Origin: Neobacillus nitrireducens
GTDB taxonomy: Bacteria > Bacillota > Bacilli > Bacillales > Cytobacillaceae
Direction of reading: 5' to 3'
Assembly (NCBI RefSeq): GCF_030915405.1
Contig: NZ_CP133262.1
Coordinates: 1,054,001-1,118,000 of the forward strand
DNA length: 64,000 nt
The translations under genes were made by a program, and so were the position numbers. Of this stretch, positions 57,700 through 64,000 are shown piece after piece. The number at the start of each line of letters is the position of its first letter. Position 1 is the stretch's first letter. Below the pieces are notes generated by a model that did not search any database, had not been told where the DNA came from, and saw nothing but the letters and a program-made list of their open reading frames with translations.

Positions 57700-58841
57700 T
57701 TCAATCCCTCTTCCCTTAACACTTTTTCAATTACCTCGGTCATTGCCTTTTTTTTATCAAGCGAAAATTCAGAAGTCGTCATTTCTGAGTAAAATTGTTC
57801 AAACAACTCAAGCTCCGACTTTTTTTCGCTTCGAATCGAAGTGAAGGATTGTTTTTTCTTTAAATCGGTTAAATCTATTTTTCTCTCAAGATGGAGGACG
57901 TTCGGGTAGACTTGACGTAACTTATTAATCGGGTCAATTAAGGCTCCTTCATCAAGGAGAGTGATTTTTAAATAATCATTGACCGTTTCTTTTTCATAAA
58001 AATAAGGATCCAGTAATTGTTCAAGGTGACCTTCTAGTTCACGCATATCATGTTTCGGTTTAAGCGAGCGGTACCGATGGGTAAAGTTCCCTTTATCGTC
58101 GATTTCGATAATAGAAATCGACTTTTTTTGTTTTGCTTCCGAGAAAGAATATTTTAAGAGGGAGCCAGAATATTTCACCTTATGATGATTAATGGCATCT
58201 GGACTGTGTAAGTGTCCAAGTGCGGTATAGGAAAACGGTTCGAACAATTCAGCTCCAACACAGCCGGAGCCGCCTACTGATAAGACACGTTCAGAATCGG
58301 ACGTTTGCCCTCCTAATACAAAGGCATGTCCAACTAAAATATTGGGCTCGTTAGGATTAAGATTTTCCTCCATTTTGCCAATGAGAGCTTTCATCGCTTC
58401 TTGATGGGAATGGATCGAATCATCCCCAAGAAGTTGACGGACCACTCCGGGCTCTGCATAAGGAACTAGATAGAAATTTACTCCGTTTATTCGCACAGGA
58501 GTGAAACTGTTTGATAATTTTCCCGAAAGATAAAATTGACTGTGCTTATACCAGGAGCTCCCGAATGAAAGTCGCTCGGCACTATCGTGGTTTCCAGCAA
58601 TCGCGACTACTGGTGTTTTTAATTCAATATTCATTTTAAAAAGCATTTCATCAAGTAATTCCACAGCATCGGTAGGAGGTACCGAGCGATCATACAAGTC
58701 CCCTGCAATGACTACTGCATCAGGCTTTTCTTCGGCGACGATGTCCACAAATTGCTCAAGGACTTCGCGCTGATTTTCTGTCATATAGACCCCATGAACT
58801 AATTTACCTAAATGCCAATCCGCTGTATGGATAAATTTCAT
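57696..58841 (-). CDS. sbcD: Nuclease SbcCD subunit D
   Basis: The Mre11-like manganese-dependent nuclease partner, 381 residues. The phosphoesterase motifs are in order: DWHLGK (motif I), VIAGDLYDRSVPP (II), AIAGNHDS (III, GNHD), VGHAFVLGG and ALGHLHSPD (IV and V). ATG after GGGGTGAG. Runs with sbcC by a 4-bp overlap. The addAB genes that precede sbcDC in B. subtilis are not present here; a cold-shock gene lies upstream instead. Confidence 0.96.
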   Translation of the reverse strand: MKFIHTADWHLGKLVHGVYMTENQREVLEQFVDIVAEEKPDAVVIAGDLYDRSVPPTDAVELLDEMLFKMNIELKTPVVAIAGNHDSAERLSFGSSWYKHSQFYLSGKLSNSFTPVRINGVNFYLVPYAEPGVVRQLLGDDSIHSHQEAMKALIGKMEENLNPNEPNILVGHAFVLGGQTSDSERVLSVGGSGCVGAELFEPFSYTALGHLHSPDAINHHKVKYSGSLLKYSFSEAKQKKSISIIEIDDKGNFTHRYRSLKPKHDMRELEGHLEQLLDPYFYEKETVNDYLKITLLDEGALIDPINKLRQVYPNVLHLERKIDLTDLKKKQSFTSIRSEKKSELELFEQFYSEMTTSEFSLDKKKAMTEVIEKVLREEGLK

Positions 58842-58988
58842 CTGCTCACCCCAATAATTTTATTCTGCCTTTTTTCCAATACTACTATTATAGCAAAATA
58901 CAAAAAGGAATGAGCTTGGAAATACTAGCAGATTACTGGAATTATGGGTATTTATACTTAGGAGGAGATTTGAAACGCTTTTAAAATG

Positions 58989-59023
58989 CAAAAAACAGCC
59001 CGGAACCATGTCCGGGCTGTTAT
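58989..59023 (-). terminator. Terminator of the second cold-shock gene
   Basis: AACAGCCCGGA pairs with TCCGGGCTGTT around ACCATG; on the minus strand it is followed by TTTTG. Confidence 0.85.
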
Positions 59024-59037
59024 AATAGATTACAATA

Positions 59038-59238
59038 TTATTTTTTAGTTACGTTAGCAGCTTGTGGTCCACGAGCTCCTTCAACTACTTCGAAAGATAC
59101 TTCTTGACCTTCTTCTAAAGTTTTGAAACCTTCTGTTTGGATTGCAGAATAATGAACGAATACGTCGTTACCATCTTCAGCTTCGATGAATCCAAAACCT
59201 TTTTCTGAGTTAAACCATTTTACTTTACCGTTTTTCAT
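59038..59238 (-). CDS. Cold-shock protein (CspA family), second copy
   Basis: A 66-residue cold-shock domain: [16 protein letters not shown] (RNP1) and VFVHYSAI (RNP2), then [23 protein letters not shown]. It shares about three quarters of its residues with the copy at 4638 but has longer, more acidic loops. The ATG (MKNGKVKW) follows AGGAGGATTTTTTTTC. The longer frame upstream covers a leader of more than 90 bases, typical of cold-shock mRNAs with a structured 5' region, not coding sequence. Confidence 0.95.
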   Translation of the reverse strand: MKNGKVKWFNSEKGFGFIEAEDGNDVFVHYSAIQTEGFKTLEEGQEVSFEVVEGARGPQAANVTKK

Positions 59239-59567
59239 GAAAAAAAATCCTCCTATTGGCTTATACACGTAAGCCATGTGTAAATTCACCAAATTACAAC
59301 GTGATAGCTTTACCTTCATTTCCTCATCCAAACATCGGTTAAAACTTTGAACAAGCTTGTAATATAAATCTAATCTCGTGCAACGGCTGATTAAATTTTA
59401 GCATTCTATTAGTCTGGATGTCAATAAAGGTCAACCCAAGAAAAACCTTCATAAATCTACAATTCTAGCTTTTTTCTGAAGTATTTTCGACTTAATTCGA
59501 CACCTCTTAAAGATACCTTTCTGTCTTAAAAAACGAACCGATTTTAGTGAGGTTTTCTGTCTATTGA

Positions 59568-61379
59568 CTATTTTTCAATCTTGCTATGTTGGGAAGTTGG
59601 GAGAACAGCCATATTACGGTCAATTTTCCCAATCCGGCACTTGATTCCTTTAACGATATCCTTTACAAGTAACTCCAAACCAATATATGTTAACGATGGG
59701 AAATCCGCAAATAGCTTTTTCACCTCCCACTTCAGTTCATTCTTCCCGCAAATACTATGTCGATTAATTTTGTCGACTTCTTCCTTTATTTTCGCCATTT
59801 CAAGTTTTTGTTTGCCGGCAGGAAGGAGTATGATTTCGTCTAAACGCTTCAGGAATTCAACGGATTTTGCAATTTTAATCGCTACTTCATCGTGAACTTC
59901 TTTAGTAATGATCCCATTTCTGTATTTGAATTCACTTAATTTTAAGGCTGAATCATAGGTAGCCCTGACAATGTCTTCTCTCGTCATTTTATTGGTTTCA
60001 TAGCTTAGCATATTTTTCCATGAGGGTTGTTTCATTGCCTCACGAAAGTCCTCAAGCTTATGGCAGAACTTCTTATAACCATATTTTTCAGGATTTTCAA
60101 ATGCTGGGCTGCCTGGGTCAAGAAATGGAGAAAGAGGTGCGACAAAATACGAAATTTGCTGACTTTCACCACATTGTTTGTGAATATATTCACAAAAATC
60201 AACATTGCTTATTGCACTGTCATAATCTTGATTAGGAATCCCCGTCATGAAGAATAAATCAATTTTAGCGCAGCCATGTTGTAGTGCATATTGGAGCATT
60301 TCGATTACCTTTGCATTCGTGCATGGGAGTTTCCCATTATATTTCCGAATATCTTCATCAGCCGATTCAAGCGTAAGCTCAATACTATATTTAGGCATCG
60401 CTTTGTTTAAGCGCCTGAAAAATTCCTCATCAGCATAATTGAATAACTCAAAGACTATTTCATTTTTTAAATTCATTTTTTCTAAGCCGCTCAGGAATTC
60501 ATCGACGTACTCTTTGCCGCCTTGTCTAATATCGTTTAATAAGAAGATTGGGGAACGCGTGAATCTTTGAATCAATGCAATATCCTCAAGCATTTTTTTT
60601 GGTGACCGCATGACAAGTTTTTTTCGATTACAATTGAGCTCATAGGCGTCCTTGGAACCACCACAAATCAGACAATTGTATGTGCACCCTTTGGAAGTTA
60701 AAATGGCTGTGTTGGGGTACTGCAGCCAGCCCTTATAGGGTAAAGGATCTAAGAGATTAAAATACTTAAAGACAGACCGGATAATATATCGGTAACCAGG
60801 TAGATTAAATTCATCAAGACTATCTGGGACGTACGTCATTTCGTTATAATAACGATCATTTCCTTTTTTCCAAGTGAGATTGGGAATATCGAAAAAGCTG
60901 ACCCCTTCTCTTTCTTCTAACTTGTTGAGTAGCATTAGAATTAATTTCTCGGTTGTATCACCGCGCATTACGAAATCAATGCAAGGGTACTCAATCAGCT
61001 CTTTATGAAAGTATGTGCTGGATAGTCCCCCAAACATAACTGGCGTATCAGGGTGATATTTCTTGATAATCTTTGCCAACTCCACACTGCCATGAGCATG
61101 CGGAAGCCAATGAAGATCAATACCAAATGCTTTTGTCTTAATTTTTCTGATTTTCTTTTCGACATCAAAATTTGGATTTAGCAGCATCCGATTGGCAATA
61201 TTAATGATCTTTACCTTTAGTCCATAACGCTCAAGATAATCTCCAATACTCGTTAAACCAATTGGGTACATTTCAAAAACGGGAGAGGATGGAACAACAT
61301 CACTGATTGGACCTGTAAACAACATCTCTTTACGGAAATCATAAACAGTAGGAGGATGCAACAGTACTAAATCATACAT
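59568..61379 (-). CDS. B12-binding domain/radical SAM protein
   Basis: A 603-residue class B radical SAM enzyme: N-terminal cobalamin-binding-like Rossmann domain (YDLVLLHPP, GGLSSTYFHKELIEYPCIDFVMRGD) and a radical SAM core with TSKGCTYNCLICGGSKD (Cys-x3-Cys-x2-Cys at about residues 229-236), then LLNDIRQGG, ELTLESADEDIRKYNGK and FFMTGIPNQD. The C-terminal 150 residues are helical. It fits the TIGR04190-like group of unknown reaction; methylation of an unreactive carbon is the usual chemistry. ATG after GGAAGGTGG. It is unlinked to known pathway genes, so the substrate cannot be inferred. Confidence 0.87.
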   Translation of the reverse strand: MYDLVLLHPPTVYDFRKEMLFTGPISDVVPSSPVFEMYPIGLTSIGDYLERYGLKVKIINIANRMLLNPNFDVEKKIRKIKTKAFGIDLHWLPHAHGSVELAKIIKKYHPDTPVMFGGLSSTYFHKELIEYPCIDFVMRGDTTEKLILMLLNKLEEREGVSFFDIPNLTWKKGNDRYYNEMTYVPDSLDEFNLPGYRYIIRSVFKYFNLLDPLPYKGWLQYPNTAILTSKGCTYNCLICGGSKDAYELNCNRKKLVMRSPKKMLEDIALIQRFTRSPIFLLNDIRQGGKEYVDEFLSGLEKMNLKNEIVFELFNYADEEFFRRLNKAMPKYSIELTLESADEDIRKYNGKLPCTNAKVIEMLQYALQHGCAKIDLFFMTGIPNQDYDSAISNVDFCEYIHKQCGESQQISYFVAPLSPFLDPGSPAFENPEKYGYKKFCHKLEDFREAMKQPSWKNMLSYETNKMTREDIVRATYDSALKLSEFKYRNGIITKEVHDEVAIKIAKSVEFLKRLDEIILLPAGKQKLEMAKIKEEVDKINRHSICGKNELKWEVKKLFADFPSLTYIGLELLVKDIVKGIKCRIGKIDRNMAVLPTSQHSKIEK

Positions 61380-61525
61380 AGTAAACCACCTTCCAAAATT
61401 CCTATTGATTCATTCACTTTAATCGTAAACCTATTTTTCATGGAAATGTTGGTTTAAATATTACAAAATAAAGATAATTTCCAAAAAATAACATATTCGC
61501 TTTTTTCACTATTAATATAGAAAAT

Positions 61526-61553
61526 ATACCGAAGAAAATTAATTCTTCGGTAT
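61526..61553 (-). terminator. Terminator overlapping the ArsR-type regulator stop
   Basis: ATACCGAAGAA pairs with TTCTTCGGTAT around AATTAA, spanning the stop codon; on the minus strand TATTTTC follows. Confidence 0.75.
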
Positions 61554-61892
61554 CGCTAGATCTTCCTCATCTTCTTTGAACTTGTCGAGAATCGTAATCG
61601 TATCAACGAGATGATTGTTAAAGATTTGCCTTGCAACGGCTAACAATTCAATAATCATCGGGTCCTTCAATGTATAAATGACTTTGTTTCCTTCTTTCGT
61701 ACCGGAAACAATATTCTTCGCTCTTAGGATGGTTAACTGCTGTGAAACGGCTGAACCTTCACTGCCAACAAGGGTTTGAATTTCGTTTACATTTTTATCC
61801 CCTTCAGAAAGAAGTTCTAAAATGCGGATTCTCAAGGGATGTGCCAGTGCTTTGAAAAATTCCGCTTTAAATTGTTGCATTTCAAGATTCAA
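61539..61892 (-). CDS. ArsR-family winged-helix regulator
   Basis: A 117-residue repressor-like protein. The helix-turn-helix reads LAHPLRIRILELLSEGDKNVNEIQTLVGSEGSAVSQQLTILRAKNIVSGTKEGNKVIYTLKD, which is the ArsR fold. There is no CxC metal site; the chain has no cysteine, so it senses something other than metals by thiols. Start taken as TTG eight bases after AGGAG; the GTG at 61901 is too close to that site. It follows the SulP transporter by 12-21 bp and probably regulates it. Confidence 0.87.
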   Translation of the reverse strand: MNLEMQQFKAEFFKALAHPLRIRILELLSEGDKNVNEIQTLVGSEGSAVSQQLTILRAKNIVSGTKEGNKVIYTLKDPMIIELLAVARQIFNNHLVDTITILDKFKEDEEDLAIPKN

Positions 61893-61913
61893 ATTGTCCA
61901 CTCCTATACTTTT

Positions 61914-63662
61914 TTAGAAAGTAGCAGTAAGTTTTGCTCTACTTCCCTCTACTGCCTCCATAGCTGATAGCTTTTTACACTCTCTAAATGCGTAATGCTT
62001 ACAGCCAAGGCATTTATTTTTGTTAATATGCTCCAGGGCATATTGAAGGGCTTCTCCTGTGTGTTCAAAAAAATGTTCCTCGCCAATAATGGGATATAAA
62101 CCAGTCTTTTTCAAGACATTTTCTGGCTGCTGATTTAAACCCGATATCATTACTATACCATTTTTTGAAAAATGACGAACGATACTTGATAAAGTTGCTT
62201 CTCCGGTGGTATCCATTAACGGGACCTTACTCATACGCAATAAGAGGATTTTTGGTCGATAATTGATGGTGCTCATGATTGTTTTTTCAAACGTTTCAGC
62301 GGCACCGAAAAATAACGGCCCTTCCACATTAAAAATACTAATTTGCGGGCAGTCATGTGTATCTGAAACGATACCTGTCTCTACCTTTTCATGTTTATGT
62401 TTTCGGTTTGGCAAAGCTTTAGCCGTTACCATAACATCACTCATTCTTTTTGCAAAAAGAATCGCAGACATGACTAAGCCTACCTCAACTGCCATCGTCA
62501 AATTGACAAAAACGGTTAATAGAAACGTAACGGTTAAGACAAGAGAATCGGTCGATTTTGTTTTAAAAATATGTGAAAATACTTTTCTTTCACTCATATT
62601 CCATGCCACGACCATCAAAATTGGGGCCATACTTGCTAATGGAATAAATGAAGCAAATGGTGCGAAAAACAGCAAAACGAGCAAAACTACAATCCCATGG
62701 ATAATTCCGGAAAACGGCGAAATCGCTCCATTTTTAATATTCGTTGCCGTCCGAGCAATCGCACCTGTAGCTGGAATTCCCCCAAACAATGGGGTAATCA
62801 TATTGGCAATTCCCTGCCCGATCAACTCTTTATTGCTGTTGTGCCTGCTATTGGTCATTCCATCAGCTACAACCGCGGATAGCAATGATTCGATACCGCC
62901 TAACATGGCAATGATGAATGCAGGTTTTATCAGCCTGACTATCATATCAAGGTTCATATTAGGAATATGAAGCTCGGGTAACGTGCTTGGGATTTGACCA
63001 TAAGCTGTTCCAATCGTTGCAATTTGACTTGGGTAAAACAAGGTTGCGACAACAGAGGAAACCACTAAGCCAATCAGCGGACCTGGTACTTTTGGTGCAA
63101 TTTTTGGCGTAACGATGACAGTAACTAAACAAATACCTGCTGTTAAAATACTAAAAATGTTGATGGTATCTAAATGAACAATGATTTCTTGAACATTTTT
63201 TATAAATTCCTCGTGTTTCTTTATTCCCACTAAACCTAAGAAACTAGCAACTTGACCAATAAAAATGGTCACCGCTATCCCCGTTGTGAACCCAATGGTT
63301 ACTGGTCTAGGAATATATTTAATCAGTGATCCCAGTTTAAATACGCCCATTAATAACAAAATGATACCTGCCATAAATCCGGCGATGAGGAGATTCTCAT
63401 AGCCGTAGGTCATTACAATCCCAAATAAAATGGGAATAAACGCACCTGTTGGGCCGCCAATTTGATACTTCGATCCACCAAATAAAGAGATAAGAATCCC
63501 TGCAACAATCGTCGTATAGATTCCATACTCCGGCTTCACTCCTGAAGCAATAGCAAAAGCCATCCCAAGTGGAATTGCGATTACCCCGACAATCAATCCT
63601 GAAAGGAGATCCTTTGGTACACTCCTTAAAGAATAATTATGGAATCTTTTGTCAATAAACAT
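61914..63662 (-). CDS. SulP family anion transporter with STAS domain
   Basis: A 582-residue SulP/SLC26 anion permease (sulfate, bicarbonate or related anions). Ten or more membrane segments (residues about 15-410) hold SGVKPEYGIYTTIVAGI and the GGSKYQIGGPTGAF motif; the region after residue 440 is a STAS domain (ISIFNVEGPLFFGAAETFEKTI, LLLRMSKVPLMDTTGEATL). The tail carries CLGCKHYAFRECKK, a Cys-x2-Cys-x7-Cys motif that is not part of the STAS core. The ATG follows AAGAAGGG. Operon with the ArsR-type gene downstream. Substrate uncertain. Confidence 0.92.
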   Translation of the reverse strand: MFIDKRFHNYSLRSVPKDLLSGLIVGVIAIPLGMAFAIASGVKPEYGIYTTIVAGILISLFGGSKYQIGGPTGAFIPILFGIVMTYGYENLLIAGFMAGIILLLMGVFKLGSLIKYIPRPVTIGFTTGIAVTIFIGQVASFLGLVGIKKHEEFIKNVQEIIVHLDTINIFSILTAGICLVTVIVTPKIAPKVPGPLIGLVVSSVVATLFYPSQIATIGTAYGQIPSTLPELHIPNMNLDMIVRLIKPAFIIAMLGGIESLLSAVVADGMTNSRHNSNKELIGQGIANMITPLFGGIPATGAIARTATNIKNGAISPFSGIIHGIVVLLVLLFFAPFASFIPLASMAPILMVVAWNMSERKVFSHIFKTKSTDSLVLTVTFLLTVFVNLTMAVEVGLVMSAILFAKRMSDVMVTAKALPNRKHKHEKVETGIVSDTHDCPQISIFNVEGPLFFGAAETFEKTIMSTINYRPKILLLRMSKVPLMDTTGEATLSSIVRHFSKNGIVMISGLNQQPENVLKKTGLYPIIGEEHFFEHTGEALQYALEHINKNKCLGCKHYAFRECKKLSAMEAVEGSRAKLTATF

Positions 63663-63779
63663 ATCAACCCTTCTTATCTTCTTATTTTTGTATATCTGAT
63701 TATTTGAATATATGGTAATTCAATTCAGATAGCAAGTATTTTGTTTTAAAAAAATAGAATATAAATTTCATAAAATTAC

Positions 63780-63808
63780 TTGTTAGTTCTGTGCGACCAT
63801 GTTACAAT
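63780..63808 (+). promoter_or_regulatory. Sigma-A promoter of a putative small RNA
   Basis: TTGTTA (63780-63785) and TACAAT (63803-63808) with a 17-bp spacer; the start would fall near 63815. Confidence 0.7.
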
Positions 63809-63814
63809 AGCAAA

Positions 63815-63928
63815 GCGATGAGCTGAGTTGTGTAAGTCGAGAAACATTCCTTTTTGGAGCACATGTGGAGTGTGGTTTTTCGCCTCAATACGCAAAAGAC
63901 GTCTGTGTAAACAGACGTCTTTTTATTT
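63815..63928 (+). ncRNA. Putative small RNA or leader RNA (about 115 nt)
   Basis: Between a good promoter and a strong terminator (AAAGACGTCTGT-GTAA-ACAGACGTCTTT, then TTATTTT) is a transcript without an evident reading frame. It can fold as GAGAAACATTCC against GGAGTGTGGTTTTTC, enclosing GCACATGTGG. A second promoter (TTGGCA, 18 bp, TATAAT near 63966-63976) and GTGGAGGGA at the right edge indicate a separate downstream gene just outside the window. It does not match a riboswitch class I know. Confidence 0.5.
63895..63928 (+). terminator. Intrinsic terminator of the putative small RNA
   Basis: Twelve-base perfect arms AAAGACGTCTGT and ACAGACGTCTTT around GTAA, then TTATTTTG. Confidence 0.9.
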
Positions 63929-63935
63929 TGTTAAA

Positions 63936-63976
63936 ATTGGCACTTTTTACCTAAGTTTTTTATAATATATATAGAT
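63936..63976 (+). promoter_or_regulatory. Candidate promoter at the right edge
   Basis: TTGGCA is separated from TATAAT by 18 bp; GTGGAGGGA at the window end is a ribosome binding site, so the next gene starts just past position 64000. Confidence 0.55.
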
Positions 63977-64000
63977 TTGCATTTTTAAAAAGTGGAGGGA

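Noticed and set aside
62263-62970. 235-codon plus-strand frame across the SulP gene
   Set aside because: Antisense shadow: it mirrors the hydrophobic segments of SulP, giving Ile/Pro/Ala-rich nonsense without a ribosome binding site.

Overview
The window is chromosomal DNA of a low-GC, endospore-forming Firmicute, almost certainly Bacillaceae. Support comes from strong AGGAGG-type ribosome binding sites with many TTG/GTG starts, GerPA/GerPF-type spore germination proteins behind a sigma-K-like promoter, a YwbE homologue, a T-box leader before proS, FMN and manganese (yybP-ykoY) riboswitches, Rex operators, and Bacillaceae-type intergenic repeats. A Neobacillus-like genus is possible, but I cannot prove it from the sequence. 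No prophage, insertion sequence, CRISPR array, rRNA or tRNA gene was seen.

Layout. 1-2.7 kb: a riboflavin operon on the minus strand (FMN riboswitch-ribE-ribB-ribH) that lacks ribD and the GTP cyclohydrolase II half of ribBA. 2.8-5.7 kb: a small membrane protein, a small-protein/ywbE pair, two inverted GC-rich palindromic repeats, a cold-shock gene and a HAD phosphatase. 5.8-6.8 kb: a sporulation operon of two GerP-like genes and one Hsp20-like gene. 6.8-13.2 kb: HesB-like protein, pssA, a TerC-type manganese exporter under a manganese riboswitch, M32 carboxypeptidase and a class B penicillin-binding protein. 13.2-18 kb: a four-gene molybdenum hydroxylase operon (XdhC, molybdopterin, FAD and 2Fe-2S subunits). 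18-26.4 kb: MFS exporter, hemolysin III-like protein, TVP38-like protein, LysM-NlpC/P60 cell wall hydrolase, radical SAM/SPASM protein with a His-rich N-terminus, CorA, M42 peptidase and TatA.

26.4-35.9 kb: a secreted helical protein, a type II NADH dehydrogenase behind two Rex operators, a lyase-fold protein, an SGNH hydrolase/ABC transporter operon, flavohemoglobin, DegV, YdcF and a GNAT enzyme. 36-46 kb: proS with a T-box leader, a membrane cupredoxin protein, an adaptor/response regulator/kinase operon, and a MarR-MMPL exporter operon with a perfect operator palindrome. 46-54 kb: a TerD-zinc ribbon-TerB fusion, selB without other sel genes nearby, a lipoprotein, a repeat-rich gap, mntH and an FAD-dependent dehydrogenase. 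54-64 kb: sbcDC, a second cold-shock gene, a B12-binding radical SAM protein, a SulP-ArsR operon, and a probable small RNA near the right edge.

Themes. Manganese is handled from both sides: import by mntH with a candidate MntR operator, export by the riboswitch-controlled TerC protein. Redox control is visible at ndh (Rex) and hmp (FNR-like and Rex-like sites). SelB implies selenocysteine use somewhere in the genome. The XDH-type operon and the two radical SAM enzymes add oxygen-sensitive or cofactor-rich chemistry. The least explained items are the stripped-down riboflavin operon, the TerD-TerB fusion, the His-rich radical SAM enzyme, two structured intergenic RNA candidates and several families of intergenic repeats.
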